A stretch of 36,258 nucleotides of DNA from Clostridiaceae bacterium (GTDB taxonomy: Bacteria; Bacillota; Clostridia; Acetivibrionales; DTU013): the NCBI GenBank assembly GCA_012730015.1, contig JAAYBT010000019.1:1-36258 (forward strand), given 5' to 3'. Positions 14,711-22,441 of this stretch are shown here, one piece after another; position 1 is the first letter of the stretch; every line of letters begins with the position of its first letter. Below the pieces are notes generated by a model, which ran no database searches, was not told the DNA's origin, and was given only the letters and a program-made list of their open reading frames with translations. The translations under genes were made by a program, and so were the position numbers.

Positions 14711-15024
14711 ACAGCAAGCGAAACAGTAAGTTTGTACCGCGGGAAATAAGTAATTGAGTTTTGATAAATAAAGAGTTTGCAACCTGAAATGCTCGGATAA
14801 ACCTATTATTTTGAACCTACATTTGAGAAACGGGAGTCCGGCGTTTGATAGTAGATATCAGGCCACAAGCTAATTCCGGCATATGGGTAACCATATGTAT
14901 CGGCGGTGGAAGATTGAATTTGTCGGCAGGACACCCACCTGGCATTGGGCTAGGTGTCAAAATATGGGGGAACGGCTTTTCGGGTTTTAAATGTAAGGGT
15001 GATCTTATTCGATCATCCTTTTTT
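14711..15024 (+). ncRNA. Candidate structured noncoding RNA, about 315 nt, class not identified
   Basis: A consensus promoter and an intrinsic terminator bound a segment with no credible ORF. Strong local structure is visible: GTTTGATA/TATCAGGC closing a GTAGA loop (14843-14863); CATATGG-GTAA-CCATATG (14880-14897), a 7-bp stem capped by a GNRA tetraloop and extended by CCG/CGG across an internal loop; and GACACC/GGTGTC (14930-14958), which competes with CACCT/AGGTG. Conserved-looking single-stranded stretches such as TTTGAACCTACATTTGAG lie between. It is neither tmRNA, RNase P RNA nor a T-box by motif. 6S RNA or one of the clostridial structured classes such as raiA are options to test; I cannot assign it. 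Confidence 0.6.
14997..15024 (+). terminator. Terminator of the structured RNA
   Basis: GGGTGATC and GATCATCC pair (one G-T) across a TTATTC loop, followed by six T. Confidence 0.85.
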
Positions 15025-15087
15025 CTATGGTAATTTGCGCGAAGGCCTACATTTCACTGGGTTCTACTGACGCTTAAAACAGGGCAA

Positions 15088-16806
15088 TTACTCCTCGGCT
15101 CCCTGCCACTGTTTAGGCTCCTCCCAATTCTCCCACTCCTGCAGCTTTTCTGGATCGAGGGTAGATCCTGGTGGTGGGTTCTCTTCTTTAGGAGTTTCTT
15201 TAATGATGTCCTCTACTATGATGTCCTCTGCTTTGGTGTCTTCATTTATAGTGTCTTCCTTTATGGTGTCCTCTGCTTTGGTGTCTTCATTTATAACGTC
15301 TTCCTTTATAGTATCCTCTTTTATTGAGTCTTCACTTGTGGTGTTTTCATTTATACTATCATGTGGGAGGCTTTCTTTTTGCGAGACCAACTTTTGCTTG
15401 GCTTCTTCCTTGCACATGATTATTTCCCGGCCTCTTGTGAGTCTTTTATCTTGATTGAGCTGCCTTTTGTTTTGATCTAGTTGATTTTTGACCATGCCTA
15501 ATTGTATCGAATATTTATCAATTTCTTTTTTTAGTTCCAAATATGCGTTGGTAAGCTGGGACATTTCTCTTCTAGCTTCAGTCCACCCTTCTCTTATTTC
15601 CTCGACACTACCCTGTAGCTGGAGGAGAGTGTCGGCTACAAAACGGTTAAGATTTCGCTCGGGGATGTTCGCATTTGAACTATTGACTGAAAAAAGTGAA
15701 GAAGCGCCCCCACGAAGAGAACCGTCCCCTGATAAGAAGAGCAGTCTCAGGCCGTTTGAGAGACTTCCCGGGTATACTCCCGGCGAAAGTGAAGAACCGT
15801 CCCCCCGGAGAGAACCGTCCCCCCGGAGAGAACCGTCCCCGACGAGAGAAGCGTCCCCTTTGATGCGATCGCGGGGGCTGTTGGATTTGTAGCACAGGCA
15901 AAGCAGCTGGCTGCCGGGCTGGTTGCCATAGCGGGATGCCTTGCCCCAGTTACTGCCGTCTTGTGCGCCGCTATTATAATAAACAATGTTTTCGCGAACC
16001 CAGTAGACTATTATATTATCCTGAACTTGTAGTATGGAGGCATTTTCAAAGGAATGAACCGAGGAGTGTATTACTGTTTCGGCGGACCAAAGATTCCTGT
16101 CAGGAGCCTTCTGCTGATATACCATTTCAAAAAGCCTGGGCGTCCGCCTCTGATAACACAAATGTATCACACCGCTGCTGTCAACAAGGGCGTGCGGATA
16201 CTCGCAGTTACCTGCGTATTTAGTCACAGGGATGAAATCACTCCAATGCTTCTGCGCTGCATTGAGCTTTTTATAGCCGATTTGGAGATACTTGCCATCA
16301 TAGGATTGGTAAAAAGCATAAATATTCTGTCCCCGGTCATACACAATTGAGCAGGGCTGGCTGCTTCCAGAGACGTAATCCACTACCTTAGGCGTACTCA
16401 TCCGGAGATCATCGAGAATCTGGTAGGCCAACATAAATGAGTTATCATGTTGCAGGACATAAAAAAAGTAGAGACTGCCACTAAGGGGGGCAAGGTATAG
16501 CTGCTTATCATAGGCGGAGGGTGTCCTGCTATTAAGGACCGAAATGGTCTTTGTCGATTGGCCGTCCAGTCTGGAATAATTGATATTTCCTTTAATATCC
16601 TGAAACAGAATGTGATACACATCATCCTGGTCTATCTCGGCATAAAAATGCCGGTACACATTTTTGTGAAGTACAAATACATTACTCCAGACGCCGGTGT
16701 TTGTTAGTGTGTTGTAACATATGTTTTGCCCGGAATCACAAAAGAAGTTCCATAGCTCGCCGGTGGTCTGCCTGAAAATGAACTGCCTGTTATGAAAATT
16801 AAACAT
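15088..16806 (-). CDS. Beta-propeller-like protein with in-frame repeat insertions, coiled coil and acidic repeat tail
   Basis: Translation starts at ATG 16806 (MFNFHNRQFIFRQTTGELWN), AGAGG 5 nt upstream. Residues 1-310 are repeated beta-strand modules with aromatic and Asp-rich turns (YAEIDQDDVYHILFQD, ALVDSSGVIHLCYQRR), as in sialidase/BNR-like propellers; no signal peptide is seen. Residues about 318-375 are low-complexity GDGSLR units produced by a tandem DNA repeat. A coiled coil follows (about 385-455: VEEIREGWTEARREMSQLTN). The tail consists of five-residue units such as KEDTI, NEDTK and AEDTI, then a short Pro/Trp-rich end. This resembles a surface or spore-coat-type protein, but I recognise no named family. 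It is transcribed alone, convergent with the structured RNA. Confidence 0.7.
   Translation of the reverse strand: MFNFHNRQFIFRQTTGELWNFFCDSGQNICYNTLTNTGVWSNVFVLHKNVYRHFYAEIDQDDVYHILFQDIKGNINYSRLDGQSTKTISVLNSRTPSAYDKQLYLAPLSGSLYFFYVLQHDNSFMLAYQILDDLRMSTPKVVDYVSGSSQPCSIVYDRGQNIYAFYQSYDGKYLQIGYKKLNAAQKHWSDFIPVTKYAGNCEYPHALVDSSGVIHLCYQRRTPRLFEMVYQQKAPDRNLWSAETVIHSSVHSFENASILQVQDNIIVYWVRENIVYYNSGAQDGSNWGKASRYGNQPGSQLLCLCYKSNSPRDRIKGDASLVGDGSLRGDGSLRGDGSSLSPGVYPGSLSNGLRLLFLSGDGSLRGGASSLFSVNSSNANIPERNLNRFVADTLLQLQGSVEEIREGWTEARREMSQLTNAYLELKKEIDKYSIQLGMVKNQLDQNKRQLNQDKRLTRGREIIMCKEEAKQKLVSQKESLPHDSINENTTSEDSIKEDTIKEDVINEDTKAEDTIKEDTINEDTKAEDIIVEDIIKETPKEENPPPGSTLDPEKLQEWENWEEPKQWQGAEE
15203..15355 (-). 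repeat. 15-bp/45-bp tandem repeat coding for the acidic tail
   Basis: Units of 15 nt encode xED(T/I)(I/K) pentapeptides. A 45-nt higher-order unit (AEDTIKEDTINEDTK) is repeated almost identically, pointing to recent slippage or unequal crossing-over. Confidence 0.8.
15700..15859 (-). repeat. In-frame GGGGACGNTTCT repeats (18-bp tandem plus dispersed copies)
   Basis: On the minus strand GGGGACGGTTCTCTCC recurs, with copies exactly 18 nt apart at 15791-15859 and further copies at 15700-15729. They encode GDGSLR. The same core occurs in the intergenic element at 11533-11564, so these look like a dispersed REP-type element that entered and multiplied inside a reading frame. Confidence 0.75.
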
Positions 16807-16844
16807 ATTAGCCTCTCTAATTCTTAACCCTTCTACTTATATAT

Positions 16845-17021
16845 ATGACGGAGGTGATTTCATTTATTGCTCAATCTACGAATGATTTATCAAATGCTCC
16901 TAAGACGCTCATTGAAATTGTTGTAAGAAATATCACAAAAAGCAAGGTGCAACATATTATGAAAATGAGAGGGAAATCAAATATTGATTTTAATGAAGGG
17001 AGATTGAGATATGGGATGTAG
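16845..17021 (+). CDS. Possible 58-aa ORF overlapping the next gene (doubtful)
   Basis: An open frame from ATG 16845 reads MTEVISFIAQSTNDLSNAPK and ends RLRYGM, overlapping the start of the 17011 gene. A perfect GGAGGTGAT at 16850 lies inside the frame rather than before an ATG, so the real start, if any, would be a non-ATG codon near 16866. I recognise no family. The GGAGGTGAT may be coincidence. Confidence 0.2.
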   Translation: MTEVISFIAQSTNDLSNAPKTLIEIVVRNITKSKVQHIMKMRGKSNIDFNEGRLRYGM

Positions 17022-17922
17022 TCATGATAAAGTACTTCCGGGTCTAATAAGTGAACGAGACCTTTGCAGGATAAGAGAAGCAGTTTGTATACAGGTTGAA
17101 AAAATCTATGATTCATGTAAAGAAAAGGACTGCATTGAAGATGCCAGAGTGTTTTTTAAGAATCCGCAGCAGGCTAATTGGCTCATTTGTCATGCGATTA
17201 ACGTAAAAGCAAGGCGGGCCGAAGTAGTGAAGGTATTCTCGGACGTTGAGGAGGTGCCCTTCAAGAGAGGCTTCTACACCGTTGATGTGAAATTTTTCAT
17301 CAAGGTCACACTAGACTTCTTTGTACCAGGTCTTGGTGGCGGAATAAAGATTATCACAGTGCCTGGTATCGTACTCTTTGACAAAAAGGTCATTCTTTTC
17401 GGCTCAGAAGGCAATGTAAAGATATTCAAATCACATTTTGTAGAAAAAGGGTTGGATAATCAGGGCGGCTCAGCTCTTCAACAGGATAATTTACCTATTT
17501 CCAAGATCGAGGTCGCAGAACCGATTACACTGGGTGCAAAGCTTGTTGATGTGCTGGAAAGCTCCTGCGATGACGGCTGTGCGAGAAACCTTCCCAAGGT
17601 TGTCAGTGACTTAATTGAAGACTTCGATTTTGATGAAACAGATCTTGCCGTAGACAACACAAGAGAGCTTAACATCAGAAGGCAGGCAGTGGCGACGGTT
17701 GGGCTTTTCTCGATTATAAAGCTTGCCAGATTTGTTCAGCTATTGATACCTGCATTTGACTTCTGCATTCCAAACAAGCAGTGTGTTGCAGCAACGGAGG
17801 AAAACCCATGCGACTTGTTTGACACAATTGATTTCCCAATCGATGAATTCTTCCCGCCTCAAAAGGCAGATTTCCCGGGGGCGCTCGAAGATGATAGGGC
17901 ATTGACAAAGGATGACCTGTAG
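17011..17922 (+). CDS. Conserved clostridial protein of unknown function (possible spore-surface protein)
   Basis: ATG 17011 is supported by AAGGGAG 8 nt upstream. The 303-aa protein starts MGCSHDKVLPGLISERDLCR. Conserved-looking segments include CIQVEKIYDSCKEKDCIEDA (near 26), followed by a beta-rich region with paired strands (GFYTVDVKFFIKVTLDFFVP). Cysteines are scattered in the later half (SSCDDGCARNLP, CIPNKQCVAA, NPCDLF). The end is acidic. There is no signal peptide or membrane helix. I recall similar Cys-containing proteins in Clostridia, where a coat or exosporium role is plausible, but I cannot name a domain. A hairpin terminator follows. Confidence 0.55.
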   Translation: MGCSHDKVLPGLISERDLCRIREAVCIQVEKIYDSCKEKDCIEDARVFFKNPQQANWLICHAINVKARRAEVVKVFSDVEEVPFKRGFYTVDVKFFIKVTLDFFVPGLGGGIKIITVPGIVLFDKKVILFGSEGNVKIFKSHFVEKGLDNQGGSALQQDNLPISKIEVAEPITLGAKLVDVLESSCDDGCARNLPKVVSDLIEDFDFDETDLAVDNTRELNIRRQAVATVGLFSIIKLARFVQLLIPAFDFCIPNKQCVAATEENPCDLFDTIDFPIDEFFPPQKADFPGALEDDRALTKDDL

Positions 17923-17937
17923 TAACAAGATTTGTAC

Positions 17938-17968
17938 ATAAAGGGATGGCTTGAGCCATCCCTTTATC
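17938..17968 (+). terminator. Hairpin terminator after the 17011 gene
   Basis: AAAGGGATGGCT and AGCCATCCCTTT form a 12-bp perfect stem with a 2-nt loop; the trailing T-run is short (TTTATCT). It could serve both this gene and the convergent holin-like gene. Confidence 0.75.
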
Positions 17969-18019
17969 TCTTGTGTCTGCGAAGCAAATCCGATGTTTAC
18001 GGTGCCCACACCAGTTCGA

Positions 18020-18382
18020 TTACATAGTTTTTCCGGGTATCAAAAGGTTGATGATGCCATACACAAGAGCGCCCAGTACTGCTCCAACCAGTGTTACATC
18101 ATATCCCGGTACAATAAACTTGACGACATAAATAATTATTGCAGCGACGATAAAGCCTGTTATCCCTCTGCCAAAGGGCGTCGCGTCTACTCCAAGAACC
18201 TTTTGTACAAGGTAATCGATGATAGCGATTACAGCGGCGGCAACAATCAATGGCCAGACACCTGATATTGTGAAACCAGGTGTGAGAAAGGCCGTTACAG
18301 CCAATACAACTGCCCCGACCAACCATCTTATTATGAACTGTCCAAAACTGAAATGTTGTGATCTCTCGACATTTTCAGCCAA
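18020..18382 (-). CDS. Phage-holin superfamily IV / YvlD-like small membrane protein
   Basis: The track start (GTG 18391) sits directly on the RBS; AAAGGAAG at 8 nt favours TTG 18382, giving 120 aa (AENVERSQHFSFGQ...). Four hydrophobic segments are visible: FIIRWLVGAVVLAVTAFL, WPLIVAAAVIAIIDYLVQ, GITGFIVAAIIIYVVKFIVP, and VTLVGAVLGALVYGIINLLI. The pattern with a DATPFGRG loop fits the four-helix family (PF04020-type) labelled phage holin family, best known from chromosomal YvlD. No phage genes are nearby, so this is a chromosomal membrane protein, not a lysis gene. Confidence 0.75.
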   Translation of the reverse strand: MAENVERSQHFSFGQFIIRWLVGAVVLAVTAFLTPGFTISGVWPLIVAAAVIAIIDYLVQKVLGVDATPFGRGITGFIVAAIIIYVVKFIVPGYDVTLVGAVLGALVYGIINLLIPGKTM

Positions 18383-18544
18383 CCATATCACTTCCTTTCA
18401 AAGGATATTATGAAGATACAAACTGTCGTCGATACTATTATTTATTCATGACGATAGGATTATACAAACTTGACTATCGAATTTGTTTACTTTTTAACTA
18501 ATATTTGATAAAATGAATAAACTGTAGATATAAGAAGAAAAATA

Positions 18545-18816
18545 TTTCAAAGATGATGACCTGGGAAAGTAATTCGAATAAAAGCCACAGAGAGATGCCG
18601 CCACCGGCTGGAAGCGGCGTTGGTAATCGAAGGGATTAAGAGCCCGAGATTTTTATCGGATGAAGTGCCCCATGTGAGTCGGAAGCCTGAACCAAGTAGG
18701 GTTTCCCGGGAACGCGCCGTTATGCGGATAAGATTGGCAGATTTTTGAAATCGTTCTGCCGAACTAGAGTGGAACCGCGGAATACTTCGCCTCTATATTA
18801 GAGGGCGAAGTTTTTT
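18545..18816 (+). promoter_or_regulatory. T-box leader, cysteine-specific (UGC specifier)
   Basis: The leader senses uncharged tRNA and controls cysE-cysS. The T-box sequence AGAGTGGAACCGCGG is at 18766-18780. Stem I has the AGAGAG bulge and distal arm (GCCGC/GCGGC, around 18590-18635). The specifier region ATGAAG-TGC-CCCATGTGAG places a Cys codon UGC at 18666-68. CTGAACCAAGTAGG marks stem III. The terminator CTTCGCC...GGCGAAG-TTTTTT is at 18785-18816, competing with the antiterminator formed with the T-box. Downstream cysE and cysS both use or make cysteine, which agrees with the specifier. Confidence 0.93.
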
Positions 18817-18940
18817 ATTTGCTGCAAGCATAGGTAACGGCAGTGCCGTTTATGGAGGCACTACAGTAAGTGCTTGGAAGCAAAGCAGAAATACACGGTA
18901 CTGCCACCAAGCTAGAATAATAATGAAACGAGGCAATATT

Positions 18941-19654
18941 ATGTTTAAAGGATTGTTGAGCGATGCCAGATCCATAGCAGCAAAGGACCCGGCCGCTAAA
19001 AGTACGTTGGAGGTATTCCTTTTATATCCCGGCTTTCATGCTCTGATTTACCATCGTATTGCCCATTGGTTTTTCAAAAGGAAGCTGTTTTTTCTTGCCC
19101 GTGCTACATCCCAGTTTTCTCGATTCATTACGAGCATTGAGATACATCCCGGAGCAAAGATTGGTCGTGGCCTTTTTATGGATCACGGCATGGGTATAGT
19201 TATTGGTGAAACAGCAGAAATCGGCGACAATTGTACTATTTACCACGGGGTGACTCTGGGGGGGACCGGAAAGGAAAAGGGTAAAAGGCATCCTACGATT
19301 GGGAATAATGTCCTCATAGGAGCAGGCGCAAACCTGCTTGGACCCATCACTGTCGGCGACAATGCCATGATCGGGGCAGGCTCAATTGTGCTCAGTAATG
19401 TTGATGCCGATACCACAGTAACAGGGACGAAGGCGCGAGCTGTGAAACAGGCGGGCAGGAAGCTGGCACCGTCTGTAGAGCTAGATCATATACATGTGGC
19501 GGATCCTTTCTCCCAAGAGCTGTGTAAGCTTCAGGTGCGTATGGAGCGTATGGAGGAAATGCTGCGCAGAGCCAGGCCGGATGATGCATTGGAGGATGCG
19601 GACACGATTGCAAAAATGAATAAATGTGGAGGGAAAGGGAATGAAACTGTATAA
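18941..19654 (+). CDS. cysE: Serine O-acetyltransferase
   Basis: ATG 18941 ([20 protein letters not shown]) has GAGG 9 nt upstream, so I trim six residues from the track ORF. The enzyme acetylates L-serine with acetyl-CoA, the first committed step of cysteine synthesis. The left-handed beta-helix region is clear: [53 protein letters not shown], including the catalytic His-containing MDHG and [10 protein letters not shown]. About 237 aa matches the short EpsC/CysE form. The C-terminus is extended and charged ([15 protein letters not shown]). Transcription is controlled by the Cys T-box, and the end overlaps cysS by 14 nt. Confidence 0.95.
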   Translation: MFKGLLSDARSIAAKDPAAKSTLEVFLLYPGFHALIYHRIAHWFFKRKLFFLARATSQFSRFITSIEIHPGAKIGRGLFMDHGMGIVIGETAEIGDNCTIYHGVTLGGTGKEKGKRHPTIGNNVLIGAGANLLGPITVGDNAMIGAGSIVLSNVDADTTVTGTKARAVKQAGRKLAPSVELDHIHVADPFSQELCKLQVRMERMEEMLRRARPDDALEDADTIAKMNKCGGKGNETV

Positions 19655-21038
19655 TACATTATCCAGACAAAAGGAAGAATTCAAGCCGATACAGGAAGGA
19701 GTTGCAAGCATTTATTCCTGTGGGCCCACCGTATATCAGTATGCGCATATCGGTAACATGAGATCCTACGTGTTCATGGACATATTGAGACGTGCCCTCA
19801 AATATAACGGCTATAATCTTAAGCACGTTATGAATATAACCGATGTCGGCCACCTGGTATCGGATGCCGATGAGGGTGAAGACAAGATGGTTAAGACCGC
19901 CAAACAGACACAAAAATCTCCCTTGGAGATCGCAGAGTACTATACTGGTGTCTTTATGAAGGATATTGCCGAGCTGAATATAGAAAAGCCGGAGTATATT
20001 CCAAAGGCGACAGAGCATATCGATGAGATGCTGCAGTTTGTGGAGGAGCTGGCTGAGAAGGGCTTTGCATACGAAACCAGCGATGGCATCTATTTTGACA
20101 TAATGAAGTTCGAGGGCTACGGAAAGTTATCCAGGCTGGATCTGGAGGGGCAAATTGCAGGCGCCAGGGTGGACGTGAATGAGGAAAAAAGGCATCCTGC
20201 CGACTTTGCACTTTGGAAGAAGGCACCCAAAGAGCATATCATGCAGTGGCCTAGCCCCTGGGGCATGGGATATCCAGGCTGGCATATAGAGTGCTCCGCC
20301 ATGAGCAGAAAATACCTGGGAGATGTATTTGACATTCACACAGGTGGTGTGGATCACATTCCTGTACATCATGAAAATGAAATAGCGCAGAGCGAGGCGC
20401 TTCTTGGCAAGCCTGCGGTCCATTACTGGCTTCATGGAGAATTTCTGCTTATCGACAACGGCAAAATGTCCAAGAGCCTTGGCAACGCTTACACGATAGC
20501 TGACATTAAGAAGGAGGGCTATAGCCCTCTGGCATTTAGATATATGTGCCTGAATGCAAACTACAGGAGCAAGCTCAACTTTACCTGGGAGGGAATAAAG
20601 GCTGCACAGGTGGCTTTAGACAGGCTATTTGAGGGAGTGCTGGCTCATAGGAAGGCACCCGAGGGGATAGAGCTGGAGGCTGGCTTACTTAAAAGGTTTG
20701 AAGAGGATTTTAAAGACGCGGTTAATGATGACCTGAACATCCCAAAGGCATTGGGAGTGGCTTGGAATGCTGTGAAGCACGGGACCAAGTCTCAAGATAT
20801 TTATGGGCTGCTCTTAAAAATGGATAATGTTTTAGGATTGGACTTTGCAAACATAGCTCAGAAGCATGAGGATGAGGCGTCGGAGCTCAGCCCTGAGATA
20901 GAGGAGCTTGTGAATATTAGGCAGCAGGCGCGCAAGGATAAAAACTGGAAGCTGGCCGATGAGATCCGGGATAAGCTGAACGGCATGGGAATACAGCTTG
21001 AGGATACTCCCGAGGGAGTTAAGGCGACACGCAAGTGA
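19641..21038 (+). CDS. cysS: Cysteinyl-tRNA synthetase
   Basis: ATG 19641 ([16 protein letters not shown]) is preceded by GGAGGGAAAGGGA, so the track's GTG at 19626 is inside the RBS region. The 465-aa class I synthetase charges tRNA-Cys. The HIGH motif is HIGN within [25 protein letters not shown] is KMSKSLGN. Zinc ligands are consistent with Cys of SCGPTVY, Cys of [13 protein letters not shown] and the His residues of [19 protein letters not shown]. The C-terminal anticodon region includes [21 protein letters not shown]. It overlaps cysE and shares its Cys T-box. Confidence 0.97.
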   Translation: MKLYNTLSRQKEEFKPIQEGVASIYSCGPTVYQYAHIGNMRSYVFMDILRRALKYNGYNLKHVMNITDVGHLVSDADEGEDKMVKTAKQTQKSPLEIAEYYTGVFMKDIAELNIEKPEYIPKATEHIDEMLQFVEELAEKGFAYETSDGIYFDIMKFEGYGKLSRLDLEGQIAGARVDVNEEKRHPADFALWKKAPKEHIMQWPSPWGMGYPGWHIECSAMSRKYLGDVFDIHTGGVDHIPVHHENEIAQSEALLGKPAVHYWLHGEFLLIDNGKMSKSLGNAYTIADIKKEGYSPLAFRYMCLNANYRSKLNFTWEGIKAAQVALDRLFEGVLAHRKAPEGIELEAGLLKRFEEDFKDAVNDDLNIPKALGVAWNAVKHGTKSQDIYGLLLKMDNVLGLDFANIAQKHEDEASELSPEIEELVNIRQQARKDKNWKLADEIRDKLNGMGIQLEDTPEGVKATRK

Positions 21039-21127
21039 AGTTTTTGTGTATGGTGGGGGATGCAACATTTATGGAGCATTATAATATACTGATTATGTAA
21101 ATAAATCTTGTGTTAGGATGTGATCTA

Positions 21128-21322
21128 GTGGTAATGGATGTAATTAAGTGGGACATGAACATGGCTTACAGATGCTTTGAAAGAGCCGCCAAGAGCTATG
21201 AGACCTTCTTCAACGAGCTTGTTAAGGACAAAAAGGATGCTTCTATAGGGTCTTCCCAACCGGGAGAGTGGGATGATTTTAAATCCGAAGTCAATGAGGC
21301 AATTGCGAAAAGGCGCAGATGA
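21128..21322 (+). CDS. Small hypothetical protein downstream of cysS
   Basis: The start GTG 21128 (VMDVIKWDMNMAYRCFERAA) has AGGATG about 9 nt upstream; the track start at 21110 has none. The 64-aa product is helical and charged, with no Cys pattern beyond one residue and no membrane segment. I recognise no family. It stands about 90 nt after cysS and before a strong terminator, so it may be read through from the cys operon. Confidence 0.5.
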   Translation: MVMDVIKWDMNMAYRCFERAAKSYETFFNELVKDKKDASIGSSQPGEWDDFKSEVNEAIAKRRR

Positions 21323-21360
21323 TACCAGGCAGATGCGCTGCGATTGCGTGGTATTGATTA

Positions 21361-21405
21361 AGGAGTATGAACAGTCTTAAGTCAGACTGTTCACACTCCT
21401 TTTTT
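21361..21405 (+). terminator. Intrinsic terminator after the cysE-cysS unit
   Basis: AGGAGTATGAACAGTCT pairs with AGACTGTTCACACTCCT with one mismatch, followed by six T. Confidence 0.9.
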
Positions 21406-21490
21406 GCAGCCAGAGTTCACCATATCCGGCCGGAATCGAGAGGGGCGCGCTGCCTGGGATGCATTGATGAGGGGCAGCGAAGTGAAAGGA

Positions 21491-22441
21491 TTAGTTTTTC
21501 AGACGATACCAGCTGATGAAGCGCTCAATCCCATCCTCCAGCTTTACCTTGGGGCTGTATCCCAATAGGTTTGCCGCTTTGCTGATATTTGCCAATGTTT
21601 TGGGAACATCACCGGGCTGCTGAGGTAAAAACCGGAGATGTGCCTGCCTTTGAAGCTTGCTTTCAATTATCCTTACAAGGGTCAAAACATCGACGGCATT
21701 TGAGTTTCCAATATTCAAAAGCTCAAAAGCACATTTGCAGTCTATGGATGCGACGATTCCATCTACCACATCATCAATATAGGTGTAGTCCCTGGAGCTG
21801 CTTCCGTCGCCGTAAATGCCGACTTCAAGCCCTCGTGAGATGGCCTTTGTAAAGATGTGAATTGCCATGTCAGGTCGCTGCCTGGGGCCGTATACGGTAA
21901 AAAACCTCAGACAGACTGTCGGTATACTATAAAGCTGATGCCAGGTCTTACACAATAGCTCCCCGGAGTATTTGGCGGCGGCATAGGGTGAGGCCTGGCA
22001 GATGAGATTGTTGCTCTCCCTAAAGGGAACCGTGCCGTTGCCGTAGACGGAAGATGAGGATGCAAAAATGAACTTGCTAACCCCATATTTTCTGCAAGCC
22101 TCCAGCATAATGACAGTACCCTTAATATCTGTGTCCACATAATCAAGGGGCGTCAGGATGGAATTCCTTACACCCGCAAGAGCTGCAAGATGCACAAGGA
22201 TATCGATATTATGCTGCTTCATAAGTCGGTCGACCAGGTCGGCGTCGAGTATGTTACCCTCCACAAGTTTGTAGCTTGGGTGCTCAAGTGCGCTGTGCAC
22301 ATTTTCTCTTTTAATTAAGGGATCGTAGTTATCCCGGAAGTTATCCAGACCTATCACATTATAGCCCAACTGCAGCAGCCTTTCACACAAGTGTGAGCCA
22401 ATGAAGCCTGCACTGCCGGTTACTAATATATTGCTCTTCAT
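21491..22441 (-). CDS. NAD-dependent sugar-nucleotide epimerase (YtcB-like)
   Basis: The 316-aa extended SDR begins with the Rossmann motif ILVTGSAGFIGSHLCERLL and has the catalytic YxxxK in SPYAAAKYSGELL plus the preceding Ser triad (FASSSSVYG). PRQRPDMAI and GDGSSSRDYTYIDDVVDGI are typical of UDP-glucose/UDP-glucuronate 4-epimerases; GDVPKT near the end favours UDP-glucuronate 4-epimerase-like enzymes. Beside a UDP-glucose dehydrogenase, conversion of UDP-glucuronate to UDP-galacturonate is the likeliest activity. It overlaps the preceding gene by ATGA, implying translational coupling in a coat-sugar operon. Compare B. subtilis ytcB near cotSA. Confidence 0.85.
   Translation of the reverse strand: MKSNILVTGSAGFIGSHLCERLLQLGYNVIGLDNFRDNYDPLIKRENVHSALEHPSYKLVEGNILDADLVDRLMKQHNIDILVHLAALAGVRNSILTPLDYVDTDIKGTVIMLEACRKYGVSKFIFASSSSVYGNGTVPFRESNNLICQASPYAAAKYSGELLCKTWHQLYSIPTVCLRFFTVYGPRQRPDMAIHIFTKAISRGLEVGIYGDGSSSRDYTYIDDVVDGIVASIDCKCAFELLNIGNSNAVDVLTLVRIIESKLQRQAHLRFLPQQPGDVPKTLANISKAANLLGYSPKVKLEDGIERFISWYRLKN

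Noticed and set aside
14845-15033. 62-aa ORF (MIVDIRPQANSGIWVTICIG...) inside the structured-RNA region
   Set aside because: TTG start without RBS, overlaps GNRA-capped hairpins and ends past the terminator; composition is not protein-like.
15700-15859. CRISPR array (short regularly spaced repeats)
   Set aside because: The 18-bp units are contiguous without unique spacers, and the frame is maintained within a gene; no cas genes.
15488-15892. 134-aa plus-strand ORF rich in EPSPRREPSP repeats
   Set aside because: It is the complement of the GDGSLR repeat and coiled-coil coding region of the minus-strand gene; no RBS or promoter.
18020-18382. Holin-like protein as evidence of a prophage
   Set aside because: The four-helix YvlD-type family is chromosomal in most Firmicutes, and no other phage genes are nearby.
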